Assembly (NCBI GenBank): GCA_001298545.1
Contig: LJCX01000027.1
Location: 186,001 to 250,000 of the forward strand
Source: Actinobacteria bacterium OV320
Lineage (GTDB): Bacteria > Actinomycetota > Actinomycetes > Streptomycetales > Streptomycetaceae
Reading direction: 5' to 3'
Length of the DNA: 64,000 bases
Under the pieces are notes generated by a model. That model worked only from the letters and a program-made list of their open reading frames with translations. It searched no databases and had not been told where the DNA came from. Shown here one piece after another: positions 42,366 to 53,626 of this stretch (positions within the stretch are counted from its first letter, which is position 1; every line of letters begins with the position of its first letter). A program made the position numbers and the translations under genes.

Positions 42366-44735
42366 ATGCCGAGCCCACCCGAGCCGCACGGCGACGAGCC
42401 GTCCACGAAGGACGGGTACATCCGGGTCCGGGGGGCCCGCGAGCACAACCTCCGGGGCGTGGACGTCGACGTCCCGCGCGATGTGGTGGCCGTGTTCACG
42501 GGCGTGTCCGGCTCCGGGAAGTCGTCGCTGGCGTTCGGGACGATCTACGCGGAGGCCCAGCGCCGCTACTTCGAGTCGGTCGCGCCGTACGCGCGGCGGC
42601 TGATCCACCAGGTCGGCGCGCCGAAGGTCGGTGAGATCACCGGGCTGCCCCCGGCGGTCTCGCTCCAGCAGCGCCGCTCCACGCCCACCTCGCGCTCGTC
42701 GGTGGGCACCGTCACGAACCTGTCGAACTCGCTGCGGATGCTCTTCTCCCGGGCGGGCGACTACCCGCCGGGCGCGGAGCGCCTCGACTCGGACGCCTTC
42801 TCCCCCAACACGGCGGCCGGGGCCTGCCCCGAGTGCCACGGCCTCGGCGAGGTCCACCGCACCACCGAGGAGTCGCTGGTACCGGACCCGTCGCTGTCCG
42901 TCCGCGAGGGCGCCATCGCCGCCTGGCCGGGTGCCTGGCAGGGCAAGAACCTGCGGGACATCCTCGACACGCTCGGCCACGACATCGACGTCCCGTGGCG
43001 CGAACTGCCCGCCGAGCAGCGGGAGTGGATCCTGTTCACGGACGAGCAGCCGGTGGTGACGGTCCACCCGGTGCGGGACGCGGACCGCATCCAACGCCCC
43101 TACCAGGGCACCTATATGAGCGCCCACCGCTATGTGATGAAGACCTTCGCGGACTCCAGGAGCCAGACCCTGCGGGCCAGGGCGGAACGCTTCCTGACGG
43201 CCGCTCCCTGCCCGGCGTGCGCGGGCGGCCGACTGCGGCCGGAATCGCTCGCGGTGACCTTCGCGGGCCGCACGATCGCGGAACTGGCCGCGCTGCCGCT
43301 GGCGGAACTGGCCCGGCTCCTCGAGGGGACGACCGAGACGGCCCGTGTCCTCACCGACGACCTCCGCACCCGTATCGCTCCCGTCCTCGAACTCGGACTC
43401 GGCTATCTCGGTCTGGACCGCGCCACCCCCACCCTGTCGGCGGGCGAGCTCCAGCGGCTGCGGATCGCGACCCAGCTGCGCTCCGGGCTGTTCGGCGTGG
43501 TGTACGTGCTCGACGAGCCGTCGGCGGGACTGCATCCGGCGGACACGGAGGCCCTGCTCACGGTGCTGGAGCGGCTGAAGGCGGCGGGCAACTCGGTGTT
43601 CGTGGTGGAACACCGGCTGGACGTGATGCGCGCCGCCGACTGGCTGGTGGACGTGGGCCCGCGGGCGGGCGAGCACGGCGGGCGGGTGCTGCACAGCGGC
43701 CCGGTGGCCGGCCTGGCGTCGGTCGCGGAGTCGGCGACGGCACGCTTCCTGTTCGACCGCTCTCCGGCGCCCGTACGTGAAGTCCGCGCCGCCCGGGGCC
43801 GGTTGACGGTCGGTCCGGTGACCCGGCACAACCTGCGCGGGGTGACCGCCGAGTTCGGGCTGGGCGTGTTCACGGCGGTGACCGGCGTCTCGGGCTCGGG
43901 AAAGTCGACGCTCGTCGGGGAGATCACGCAGGACCTGCCCGGCGTGGGCCGGCTGGTCGCGGTCGACCAGAAGCCGATCGGCCGCACCCCGCGCTCGAAC
44001 CTGGCGACGTACACGGGCCTGTTCGACGTGGTCCGCAAGGTCTTCGCGGCGACGGACGCGGCCCGGGCCAGGAAGTACGGTGTCGGCCGGTTCTCCTTCA
44101 ACGTGGCAGGGGGGCGCTGCGAGACCTGCCAGGGCGAGGGTTTCGTGAGCGTCGAACTCCTCTTCCTGCCCAGCACGTACGCGCCGTGTCCGGACTGCGG
44201 CGGGGCCCGCTACAACCCCGGGACGCTCGAAGTGACCTACCGGGACCGGAACATCGCGCAGGTGCTGGACCTGACGGTGGAGTCGGCGGCGGACTTCTTC
44301 GCCGACGTCCCGGCCGTCTCGCGCGCTCTGGCCACCCTCCTCGACGTGGGCCTCGGCTATCTGCGCCTCGGCCAGCCGGCGACGGAACTCTCCGGCGGTG
44401 AGGCCCAACGCATCAAGCTGGCCGCCGAGTTGCAGCGCGGCCGCCGCGGCCACACGCTCTACCTCCTCGACGAACCGACGGCCGGTCTCCACCCGGCCGA
44501 CGTCGAGGTCCTCATGCGGCAGCTGCACGGCCTGGTCGACGCCGGGCACACCGTGATCGTCGTCGAGCACGACATGTCCGTGGTGGCGGGCGCCGACCGG
44601 GTGATCGACCTCGGGCCCGGCGGCGGCGACGCGGGCGGGCGGATCGTGGCGACGGGGACGCCGCAGGAGGTGGCGGCGTCCGAGGAGAGCGCGACGGCAC
44701 CGTATCTGCGCCGGGTGCTGGGCACGCTCCGCTAG
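42366..44735 (+). CDS. UvrA-like ABC ATPase of the drug-resistance (DrrC) type
   Basis: A 789-residue protein, about 170 residues shorter than housekeeping UvrA (about 950-1000). It has two ABC modules: Walker A GVSGSGKS at 46-53 and again near 505 (GVSGSGKST), signatures LSAGELQRLRIA and LSGGEAQRIKLA, and zinc-knuckle cysteines CPECHG and CETCQGEGF...CPDCGG. The UvrB-binding insert is reduced. This class (UvrA2/DrrC) protects DNA from intercalating drugs. A TAGGAT -10-like element is at 42297-42302. It converges with and overlaps the SDR gene by 4 bases. Confidence 0.9.
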   Translation: MPSPPEPHGDEPSTKDGYIRVRGAREHNLRGVDVDVPRDVVAVFTGVSGSGKSSLAFGTIYAEAQRRYFESVAPYARRLIHQVGAPKVGEITGLPPAVSLQQRRSTPTSRSSVGTVTNLSNSLRMLFSRAGDYPPGAERLDSDAFSPNTAAGACPECHGLGEVHRTTEESLVPDPSLSVREGAIAAWPGAWQGKNLRDILDTLGHDIDVPWRELPAEQREWILFTDEQPVVTVHPVRDADRIQRPYQGTYMSAHRYVMKTFADSRSQTLRARAERFLTAAPCPACAGGRLRPESLAVTFAGRTIAELAALPLAELARLLEGTTETARVLTDDLRTRIAPVLELGLGYLGLDRATPTLSAGELQRLRIATQLRSGLFGVVYVLDEPSAGLHPADTEALLTVLERLKAAGNSVFVVEHRLDVMRAADWLVDVGPRAGEHGGRVLHSGPVAGLASVAESATARFLFDRSPAPVREVRAARGRLTVGPVTRHNLRGVTAEFGLGVFTAVTGVSGSGKSTLVGEITQDLPGVGRLVAVDQKPIGRTPRSNLATYTGLFDVVRKVFAATDAARARKYGVGRFSFNVAGGRCETCQGEGFVSVELLFLPSTYAPCPDCGGARYNPGTLEVTYRDRNIAQVLDLTVESAADFFADVPAVSRALATLLDVGLGYLRLGQPATELSGGEAQRIKLAAELQRGRRGHTLYLLDEPTAGLHPADVEVLMRQLHGLVDAGHTVIVVEHDMSVVAGADRVIDLGPGGGDAGGRIVATGTPQEVAASEESATAPYLRRVLGTLR

Positions 44736-45787
44736 CGTCGCTGCTCCCGCCAGGCCCGGTGGTGGTCCACCAGGGTCTCCTCGATCGGACGGTAGGTGAG
44801 GCCCAGTTCCTCGGTGCTTCTGCGGTTGTCGACCCGGAAGCGGATGCCGAGGTGGTGACGGATGTACTCCTGGGAGAGGCCGAAGGCGGGGCCGAGGATC
44901 CGCACCGGCCAGTGCGGGAGGGCGGTCCGGGGCAGGCGCAGGTTTCCCGGGTGGTGCTTCAGCAGGGCTCTCGACATCTGGTGGAAGGAGGTCATCTCCT
45001 GCGCCGCGACGATGTAGCGGCCGTGCGCCCCGGGGTGTTCGGCCGCCGCTATGTGGGCCGCCGCGACATCGCGGACGTCGGCCGTGGTGAAGCTGAAGTC
45101 CGGGGCGCCGTAGAAGAAGTAGCCCTTGAAGAGCTCGTCCAGGAGGAACAGGCTGCCCGAGTCCGAGCCGGGGGTGAGGGAGGGGCCCAGGATCAGGCCG
45201 GGGTTGACGGACACCATGCGCCAGCGGCTCTGGGCGGCCTCGGCCTGCCAGGCGGCCCGCTCGGCCACCGTCTTGGCGTAGTGGTACGGGTTGTTCTCCA
45301 CGGTGCTGGTGGTGTTGAAGTACTTCTCCGACAGGGTCTGGTCGTCCATCTCCCGCACATCGGCGTAGTCGCCGAAGATCGCCCCGACCGTGGACGTGAG
45401 GACCAGGCGCTCGACGGTCTCGGTGCGTTCGATCGACGCCACGACGTTGCGCGTGCCCGCCAGGGCCGGTTCCACCACGTCCCGCCGGCCGTCCTTGATC
45501 TTCTCCGGCATCAGGAAGGGCGAGGCCACATGGAAGACGACCGTGCAGCCCTTCATGGCCTCGTCGAAGGAGCCCTCCGTCAGCAGGTCCGCCTCGAAGA
45601 GGTCGAGGCGGCCGGGATGGGCGTCCCCCAGGGCGCGCAGCGGCCGGCGCTTGGCCGCGTTCGCCGTCGCCCGCACGGTGGTGTGCACGTGGTAGCCGCG
45701 CTCCAGGAGCTGCTGTACGAGATGGGCGGCCACGAACCCGCTGCCCCCCGTCACGAGTACCGTCCGGCCGGCCGGGCTTCCGCTCAC
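44732..45787 (-). CDS. Extended SDR / dihydroflavonol-4-reductase-like oxidoreductase
   Basis: A 351-residue NAD(P)-dependent enzyme with a Rossmann N-terminus VLVTGGSGFVAAHLVQQLLE, then VFHVASPF, the active-site Ser/Thr in LVLTSTVGAI and the catalytic YHYAKTVAE. The SVNPGLILGPSL segment follows the catalytic Lys, as in plant-type DFR/cinnamoyl-CoA reductase relatives. ATG 45787 is the only good start. The substrate is unknown, and it may be monocistronic. Confidence 0.9.
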   Translation of the reverse strand: MSGSPAGRTVLVTGGSGFVAAHLVQQLLERGYHVHTTVRATANAAKRRPLRALGDAHPGRLDLFEADLLTEGSFDEAMKGCTVVFHVASPFLMPEKIKDGRRDVVEPALAGTRNVVASIERTETVERLVLTSTVGAIFGDYADVREMDDQTLSEKYFNTTSTVENNPYHYAKTVAERAAWQAEAAQSRWRMVSVNPGLILGPSLTPGSDSGSLFLLDELFKGYFFYGAPDFSFTTADVRDVAAAHIAAAEHPGAHGRYIVAAQEMTSFHQMSRALLKHHPGNLRLPRTALPHWPVRILGPAFGLSQEYIRHHLGIRFRVDNRRSTEELGLTYRPIEETLVDHHRAWREQRR

Positions 45788-46097
45788 GCGCGCTCCCCTC
45801 AGAGGTCGGGATGCGTCATGATCCCATCAAGTTCGGCCGACGACCCCCGACTTGAACGGAACGCGTCCGACGGCCCGACTCACCGGCCCGGGTCGACGAA
45901 CTCGACCGACGCGGCGGGCTCGGCGGCGGCTCGGCCGCTGCGGCTTCGGCGGCTCGACGGCTGCGACTCGGCCGCTGCCGCTAGGCCGCTGCGGCTCGGC
46001 CGCTCGGCAGGCTCGGCGAGCCGCCCTCCGCCCTCGACCGCAGGCCCCGCCCTCACCACACGTACCCGCGCCGGGACCCGGACCGATGCCGGACCGG
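45788..46097. repeat. Intergenic region with degenerate GC-rich repeats
   Basis: This is 310 bases between the minus-strand SDR gene and the end of olsA. From about 45919 to 46020 it is built of imperfect repeats of GGCCGCTGCGGCT and GGCTCGGC. Frames crossing it give only Ala/Arg/Pro low complexity. No gene is evident. Confidence 0.55.
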
Positions 46098-47042
46098 CTA
46101 CCGGGCAGGAACTCCGGCGCGCTCCCCGGCACCCTGGAGCACCTCGCGGGGACCGCGGCGACGTGACGGGCCCGGGTCGGGGACGCACGGGTCGGAGCGG
46201 TGGCGCGCCGGGCCGGGGACGGCGCCGGGCCGGGCCATGGCCATGACCTGCCGCTCGGGCGGGCCGTCCAACACCTGGGCGCCGGCGGCCGCCGCCAGCG
46301 CCCTGCGGTCGGGGTGGCTGCCCGGCGCGAGCACGGGCAGCACCTCGACCTCCGCCACCAGGCCCCGCGCCGACACCACCCGCCACAGCGAGGCGAGCAG
46401 CGGATCGTCGCCGACGAACGCGGCCACGGTGCTGGCCGCTCCCGCACGGTCCCGGTAGCGGATGCGTACGGGCTGCACCGGCACCCGGGCGTCCAGGGCG
46501 GCCTGGAACACCGCCCGCCGGAAGTGCCCCTGGGCGCGGCCGCACCAGGTGCTTCCCTCCGGGAACACCGCCACCGCCCGCCCGGCGCGCAGGGCGTCGG
46601 TGATCCTGGCGACCGTGGCGGGCAGGGCCCGCAGCCGGTCGCGGTCGATGAACAGGACACCGCCGCGCGCGACCAGCGTGCCCGCCACCGGCCACCTGCG
46701 GATCTCGTCCTTGGCGAGCATCCCGGCCGGGCGGACGGCGGCCAGCAGCGGGATGTCCAGCCAGGAGATGTGGTTCGCGACCAGCAGCAGCCCGGTGCCG
46801 GTGGGCGCGGTCGCGCCGGTCACCCGGACCCGCACCCCCGCCGCCCGCACGACGGTCCGGCTCCAGTACCGCACCACGCGGGACGGGAACCGGCCGCCGG
46901 CCGGCGCCAGCACCACCCCGACCAGGACCAGCACGACCACCGCCGTGAGCCGCAGCACGGCCCGGGGCACGGTCGTGCGGGTCGCCGTCGCCTCCACGCA
47001 CGCCCGCGGGGTGCAGGGCGCGCTGGGCAGCCAGACGCTCAT
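46098..47042 (-). CDS. olsA: Lysophospholipid/lyso-ornithine lipid O-acyltransferase
   Basis: A 314-residue membrane-bound PlsC-family acyltransferase. One N-terminal membrane helix (AVLRLTAVVVLVLVGVVLAP) is followed by the catalytic NHISWLD (H-x4-D) and substrate motif FPEGSTW. It starts at ATG 47042, overlapping the olsB stop (ATGA). Paired with the GNAT-type OlsB it should add the second acyl chain to make ornithine lipids. The last 45 residues are a Pro/Arg-rich tail absent from most homologues, ending in repeat-like DNA. Confidence 0.85.
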   Translation of the reverse strand: MSVWLPSAPCTPRACVEATATRTTVPRAVLRLTAVVVLVLVGVVLAPAGGRFPSRVVRYWSRTVVRAAGVRVRVTGATAPTGTGLLLVANHISWLDIPLLAAVRPAGMLAKDEIRRWPVAGTLVARGGVLFIDRDRLRALPATVARITDALRAGRAVAVFPEGSTWCGRAQGHFRRAVFQAALDARVPVQPVRIRYRDRAGAASTVAAFVGDDPLLASLWRVVSARGLVAEVEVLPVLAPGSHPDRRALAAAAGAQVLDGPPERQVMAMARPGAVPGPARHRSDPCVPDPGPSRRRGPREVLQGAGERAGVPAR

Positions 47043-47815
47043 CAGGCCGGGACGAGCGAGAGGAAGTGCCGCAGGTAGCGCGGATTGACCCGGCTCATCG
47101 GCAGCAGCACATACAGGTCGGCGACGCCGAAGTCGGGGTCGTGGGCGGGCTCCCCGCACACCCAGGCGCCGAGGCGGAGATAGCCGCGCAGCAGGGCCGG
47201 GAGTTCGGTGCGCGCGGCCGGGCCGGTGCCGTCGGGGGTCCAGGGCCGCAGCGGCCGTACCCGGTACTCCGGCGGGGCGAGGTGCTTGTCGCGCACCCGG
47301 TCCCAGGTCGCCCTCGCCAGCGTGCCGCCGTCGGCCAGCGGGATCGAGCAGCAGCCGGCCAGCCACTCGTGGCCGCGGTCCACCATGTAGCGGGCTATCC
47401 CGGCCCAGATGAGCCCGATGACGGCGCCGTCCCGGTGGTCGGGGTGCACGCACGAGCGGCCGACCTCGACCAGGCCGGGCCGGATCGCGTCGAGCGGTCC
47501 GAGGTCGAACTCGCCCTCGGAGTAGAGCCGTCCGGCGACCGCGGCCCGCTCGGGCGGCAGCAGCCGGTAGGTGCCGACCACCTCGCCGGTGGCGTTGTCA
47601 CGGATGAGCAGGTGGTCGCAGTAGGCGTCGAAGGCGTCCGTGTCCAGGCCCGGTTCCGGGCCGTCGAGCCGGGCGCCCAGCTCCCCGGCGAACACCTGGT
47701 GGCGCAGCCGTTGCGCGGCCCGGACGTCGTCCTGGTCGCGGGCGAGCGAGACGAGATAGCCGGAACCGCCGGGCGGCACGGCGAGAGCGGGGGGTGCGAT
47801 GGGCATGGCGGTCAT
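47042..47815 (-). CDS. olsB: GNAT-type N-acyltransferase OlsB (ornithine lipid synthesis)
   Basis: A 257-residue acyl-ACP N-acyltransferase of the PF13444 type. Motifs are RLRHQVFAGELGARL, then EVVGTYRLLPPE, EVGRSCVHPDHRDGAVIGLI and WLAGCCSIPL. OlsB attaches a 3-hydroxyacyl chain to ornithine. ATG 47815 has AGGAG seven bases upstream; an internal ATG at 47806 is possible. It is coupled to olsA. In S. coelicolor (recalled) the same pair also sits next to sdhCAB-like genes. Confidence 0.85.
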   Translation of the reverse strand: MTAMPIAPPALAVPPGGSGYLVSLARDQDDVRAAQRLRHQVFAGELGARLDGPEPGLDTDAFDAYCDHLLIRDNATGEVVGTYRLLPPERAAVAGRLYSEGEFDLGPLDAIRPGLVEVGRSCVHPDHRDGAVIGLIWAGIARYMVDRGHEWLAGCCSIPLADGGTLARATWDRVRDKHLAPPEYRVRPLRPWTPDGTGPAARTELPALLRGYLRLGAWVCGEPAHDPDFGVADLYVLLPMSRVNPRYLRHFLSLVPA

Positions 47816-47975
47816 GGAGGTCTCCTGCGCCGAGCGGAAGAAGCATGGGGACGGTGCACGGGGAATCTGCACCTGCTTTCTTCCGCGCCCGGCTGGCCTC
47901 GGCGTGACCGGGACGGGGCCCATGGATGTGCGGCTGCTGAATGCCAGACGCTCGGCCCTCCGGCGGAAAAGCAGA

Positions 47976-48008
47976 CGGGACCGGGGATGAGCACCACTCC
48001 CGGTCCCG
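47976..48008 (-). terminator. Hairpin after sdhB
   Basis: A perfect 10-bp stem, CGGGACCGGG / CCCGGTCCCG, with a 13-base loop lies 47 bases beyond the sdhB stop and before olsB. It probably separates the sdh and ols transcripts. Confidence 0.65.
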
Positions 48009-48054
48009 CCCGTCCGCGCTGTTCGGCGAACGTTCTTCTCCGCTGTCCGGCGCC

Positions 48055-48800
48055 CTACCGCTTGGCCACCTTCCGCGTGGCCCGCAGCCACTCCTTGTTC
48101 ATGCCCGTGATGGACACCAGCGGGATGCCCTTGGGACAGGCCGTCGCGCACTCCCCGGCGAGCGTGCAGCCGCCGAACCCCTCCTCGTCCATCTGCGCCA
48201 CCATGTCCAGCACCCGGGTCTCCCGCTCGGGCGCGCCCTGCGGCAGCACGTTGAGGTGGTTGACCTTGGCGGAGGTGAACAGCATCGCCGCGCCGTTGGG
48301 GCAGGCGGCGACGCACGCCCCGCAGCCGATGCACTCGGCGTGCTCGAAGGCGAAGTCGGCGTCGGGCTTGGGCACCGGTGTCGCGTGGGCCTCGGGGGCG
48401 GCGCCGGTCGGGGCGGTGACGTACCCGCCGGCCTGGATGATCCGGTCGAAGGCGCTCCGGTCGACCACCAGGTCCTTGACGACCGGGAAGGCGGCGGCCC
48501 GCCACGGCTCGACGTCGATCGTGTCGCCGTCCCGGAAGGACCGCATGTGCAGCTGACAGGTGGTGGTCCGCTCCGGGCCGTGCGCGTCGCCGTTGATGAC
48601 CAGCGAGCACGCGCCGCAGATGCCCTCGCGGCAGTCGTGGTCGAAGGCGACCGGGTCGTCGCCGCGCAGGATGAGCTCTTCGTTGAGAGTGTCGAGCATC
48701 TCCAGGAAGGACATGTCGGGTGAGATGCCGTCCACCTCGTACGTGGACATGGCGCCGTCGGCGTCCGCGTTCTTCTGCCGCCAGACGCGCAGGTTGAGCC

Positions 48801-48804
<4 letters not shown>
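48055..48804 (-). CDS. sdhB: Succinate dehydrogenase / fumarate reductase iron-sulfur subunit
   Basis: A 249-residue electron-transfer subunit. The 2Fe-2S site is CREGICGACSLVING with a downstream Cys in TTTCQLH. The 4Fe-4S site is CIGCGACVAACP, and the third cluster contributes CTLAGECATACPKG. It overlaps the sdhA stop (ATGA at 48801-48804). Sequence style and the single anchor subunit fit the type-B (menaquinone) enzyme of actinobacteria. Confidence 0.95.
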
Positions 48805-50759
<1,955 letters not shown>

Positions 50760-50761
50760 GT

Positions 50762-51469
50762 TCAGCTCACCACTCCGGTCATGACGCCCACGGGTACGGC
50801 GAGGAAGCCGACCGTGAGCAGCAGCGCGAGGACGTCGGCGACGGTCTTGAGGGCGCGGTCGCGGGTGCGGCTGCCGACGCCGAGGGTCTGGGTGGCGCTC
50901 CAGAAGCCGTGCCGGACGTGCAGCCCGACGGCGAGCATCGCCACGATGTAGATGACGTTGCCGTACCAGGTGGAGAAGGTGTCCACGACGTTCTGGTACG
51001 GGTGGCCCTCCTGGAAGCCGCCGCTGTGCACGGTGCCGGTGGTCAGGTCGAGGATGTGCCACACGATGAACAGGGCCAGGATGATGCCGCCCCAGCGCAT
51101 GGTGCGGGTGGCGTAGCTCGCCCGCGGCTTCCTGTGCACGTACTTGCTGGGCCGCGCCCTGATGTCGCGGCGGCTGAGCTGGTACGCGGAGACGGCGTGG
51201 GCGACCACCGCGACGACCAGCACGACGCGCACGAGCCAGAGCGTCCACTCGTAGTGCATGAACGGTTCGCCCACGGTGCGCAGCCAGTGGGCGTAGTGGT
51301 TGAACTCCTCCGCGCCGAAGAAGATCTTCAGATTGCCGATGACGTGGACGACCAGGTACAGCAGCATGATCATGCCGCTGACCGCCATCACCGTCTTCTT
51401 GCCGACGGAGGAGTCCCACACGGTGCGCGCCATGGACGGCCGTCGGTCCGTCCGCGTTGCCAGAGCCAT
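50762..51469 (-). CDS. sdhC: Succinate dehydrogenase cytochrome b subunit
   Basis: A 235-residue di-haem-type membrane anchor with five hydrophobic segments and conserved His (MLLYLVVHVIGNL, EEFNHYAHWLR, VAVVAHAVSAY, FIVWHILDLTTG, VGLHVRHGFWSA). It is first in the sdhCAB operon and divergent from a LysR gene 95 bases away. The quinone is expected to be menaquinone. Confidence 0.95.
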   Translation of the reverse strand: MALATRTDRRPSMARTVWDSSVGKKTVMAVSGMIMLLYLVVHVIGNLKIFFGAEEFNHYAHWLRTVGEPFMHYEWTLWLVRVVLVVAVVAHAVSAYQLSRRDIRARPSKYVHRKPRASYATRTMRWGGIILALFIVWHILDLTTGTVHSGGFQEGHPYQNVVDTFSTWYGNVIYIVAMLAVGLHVRHGFWSATQTLGVGSRTRDRALKTVADVLALLLTVGFLAVPVGVMTGVVS

Positions 51470-51552
51470 GGGTCAAGACGCTAGGGCCGGACCACCTCAT
51501 CGGTCCAAGACATGGTCCGCCTTGATTCCATAGCCTCCGACTATCGTCGACG

Positions 51553-51558
51553 TAGGCT
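51553..51558 (+). promoter_or_regulatory. -10 element TAGGCT of a probable leaderless promoter
   Basis: TAGGCT ends six bases before ATG 51565, with only GGGGGG between and no complementary Shine-Dalgarno at proper spacing. Confidence 0.5.
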
Positions 51559-51564
51559 GGGGGG

Positions 51565-52449
51565 ATGCAGTTCCAGCAGCTCCAGTACTTCGTGGCGGTC
51601 GCCGAGACCCGGCACTTCACCCGGGCCGCCGAGCTCGTGCACGTGGCGCAGCCCTCTCTCTCGCAGCAGATCAAGTCGCTGGAAAGGGAGTTGGGGGCGG
51701 ATCTGTTCCTGCGGGCGCGCGGCAACATCACGCTCACCGACGCGGGCGAGGCACTGCTGCCGCTGGCGCGGCGGATCCTCGCGGACACGGAGACCGCGCG
51801 GTACGAGGTGCAGGAGCTGGTGCAGCTGCGCAGCGGGCGGGTGCGGCTCGGGGCGACGCCCAGTCTGTGCACGGGTCTGCTGCCGGACGTGCTGCGCGCC
51901 TTCCACGACCGCTATCCGGGCATCCGGCTGCTGATCGAGGAGGGCGGCTCGCACGACCTCGTCCGGGAGCTGGCCCGCGGCGCCCTCGACCTCGCCCTGG
52001 TCGTCCTGCCCCTGCCGACCCCGTCCCCGGCCCTGACGACGGTGGAACTGCTGCGCGAGGACCTGGTGGTGGTGTCCTCCCCGGAGGCCTCCCGGCCGGG
52101 GAACGGGCGGCGGACCGTACGGATCGCCGACCTGGAGGGCGAGCGTCTGGTGATGTTCCGGCACGGCTACGACCTGCGGGAACTGACCGTGGCCGCGTGC
52201 CGGGCCGAGGGGTTCGAACCGGACTTCGCGGTGGAGGGCGGGGAGATGGACGCGGTGCTCGGGTTCGTCCGGGCCGGGCTGGGGGTGGCCGTCGTCCCCC
52301 GGATGGTGGCCGCCCGGTCGGGCCGCGGCCTACGGGTCACCCCCCTCGCCCGTCCCGGCCTGCACCGCGCGATCGCCCTCGCACACCGCAGCGATGTGGC
52401 TCCGCCGAGGGCGGCCCGAGAACTCCAGCGCATGCTGCTGGAACGCTGA
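51565..52449 (+). CDS. LysR-family regulator divergent from sdhCAB
   Basis: A 294-residue LysR protein with HTH MQFQQLQYFVAVAETRHFTR, then AAELVHVAQPSLSQQIKSLE, and a substrate-binding-like effector domain. It is divergent from sdhC with a 95-base shared promoter region, so it is a good candidate regulator of this succinate dehydrogenase. The effector is unknown. Transcription is probably leaderless, judging by the TAGGCT element. Confidence 0.92.
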   Translation: MQFQQLQYFVAVAETRHFTRAAELVHVAQPSLSQQIKSLERELGADLFLRARGNITLTDAGEALLPLARRILADTETARYEVQELVQLRSGRVRLGATPSLCTGLLPDVLRAFHDRYPGIRLLIEEGGSHDLVRELARGALDLALVVLPLPTPSPALTTVELLREDLVVVSSPEASRPGNGRRTVRIADLEGERLVMFRHGYDLRELTVAACRAEGFEPDFAVEGGEMDAVLGFVRAGLGVAVVPRMVAARSGRGLRVTPLARPGLHRAIALAHRSDVAPPRAARELQRMLLER

Positions 52450-52735
52450 GCAGCGACCACACCCGACACGGTCACCCGTGGGCCGGCCCACCCCGGGCCA
52501 ACACCGGGCGGGGCGGGGAGCACCCGTGGGCCGCCACACGCAAGGCCGACGCCTGCCGGAGCCGCCACGCGCAAGGCGGCCGGACCGCGCCCGAAGCACC
52601 GTGCCCGCGCCCGCCGCCAACACGGCAGCACGGCAGCACGGCAGCACCTGCCAAGCCGACCTCCGCCGAACCACTCCTGCGAGGCGAGGCCCACGGGCCG
52701 ACGCCGGTGAGGCAGCACCCGTGCGGCGGGCGGGG
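52450..52735. repeat. Non-coding gap with short tandem and direct repeats
   Basis: This is 286 bases without a gene. It holds CACGGCAG repeated three times exactly (52621-52644), two copies of GCCGCCAC-R-CGCAAGGC (about 52530 and 52560) and repeated CACCCGTGGGCCG. All are GC-rich. No function is evident. Confidence 0.55.
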
Positions 52736-53626
52736 TCAGCCGCGGGCGGCCGGCTTCAGGACCTCCTCACACCACTGGCGGAAGCTCGTGGGTGCGGTGT
52801 CGGGGGTGCTGGGCCGGGTGGCGCCGTAGAAGCCCTGGGTGTTCTGGGCGTGCATCATGTCGGCCACACCCTGCGCCCAGGCCTCCGTGGCGCCGAAGCC
52901 CGTCAGCCTCGCCTTCAGCTCGGCGACGGTGATCTGCCGGACCCGTACGGGCCGGTCCAGCACCTCGGACACGACCCGGGCCATGCCCTCGGGGCTGAGG
53001 GTGTCGGGGCCCACCAGCGGAACGTCCGCGTATCCGGTCCAGGAGTCGTCCAGGAGCAGCCGGGCCGCCTCGGCGGCGACGTCCCGGACGGCGCAGGTGC
53101 GCACCACGCGGTCCTGCGCGAGCGCCTCCGACCACACACCCTCGGCGTGGATCGAGGCCGTCTGGCGGAGCAGGTTCTCCATCAGCGACGGCGGACACAG
53201 CGCCCGGTAGTGCACGCCCGTGGCGGCGATCGCCTCGTCCATGGCGAGCGAAGCCGAGATCTGCCCGGCCTTCTCGGCGACGCCCCGGCCCAGGGTCGAG
53301 ACGGCCACCACCCGCTCGACGCCCTGGCCCTCGATCACCTCGCACAGCGGATCGGTGAAGGCGCGGAAGTGGCCCTCGACGCTGTCGGCCCCGGGCGTCG
53401 GGGGCACCAGCCAGAAGATCCGGTCGGCGCCCTCGCACGCCTCCTTCAGGACGGCGGGGTCGGCGTGGGACCCCTGGACGAGCTCGACGCGTTCGCGGGT
53501 CCGCGGCGAGAGCCGGGCGGGGTCGCGGACGATCACCCGGACCGGTGACGCGCCGTCGCCTGCGTCGAGCACACGGGCCAGGACCTCGCGGCCGATCTGG
53601 CCGGTCGGAGTGGTGATGACGATCAT
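52736..53626 (-). CDS. NmrA-like NAD(P)-binding protein
   Basis: A 296-residue atypical short-chain-dehydrogenase-fold protein. The N-terminus VITTPTGQIGREVL is a degenerate GxxGxxG dinucleotide site, followed by VRVIVRDPARL and DRIFWLVPPTPGA. The catalytic YxxxK is absent, as in NmrA/HSCARG-like redox sensors and quinone oxidoreductase relatives. It is divergent from a LysR gene (122-base gap), which probably regulates it. Confidence 0.88.
   Translation of the reverse strand: MIVITTPTGQIGREVLARVLDAGDGASPVRVIVRDPARLSPRTRERVELVQGSHADPAVLKEACEGADRIFWLVPPTPGADSVEGHFRAFTDPLCEVIEGQGVERVVAVSTLGRGVAEKAGQISASLAMDEAIAATGVHYRALCPPSLMENLLRQTASIHAEGVWSEALAQDRVVRTCAVRDVAAEAARLLLDDSWTGYADVPLVGPDTLSPEGMARVVSEVLDRPVRVRQITVAELKARLTGFGATEAWAQGVADMMHAQNTQGFYGATRPSTPDTAPTSFRQWCEEVLKPAARG

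Noticed and set aside
42255..44570. 771-residue minus-strand frame opposite the UvrA-like gene
   Set aside because: Typical GC-rich antisense shadow; no domain pattern.
52621..52644. Triple CACGGCAG as a possible CRISPR or integron repeat
   Set aside because: 8-base units without spacers; simple tandem repeat.
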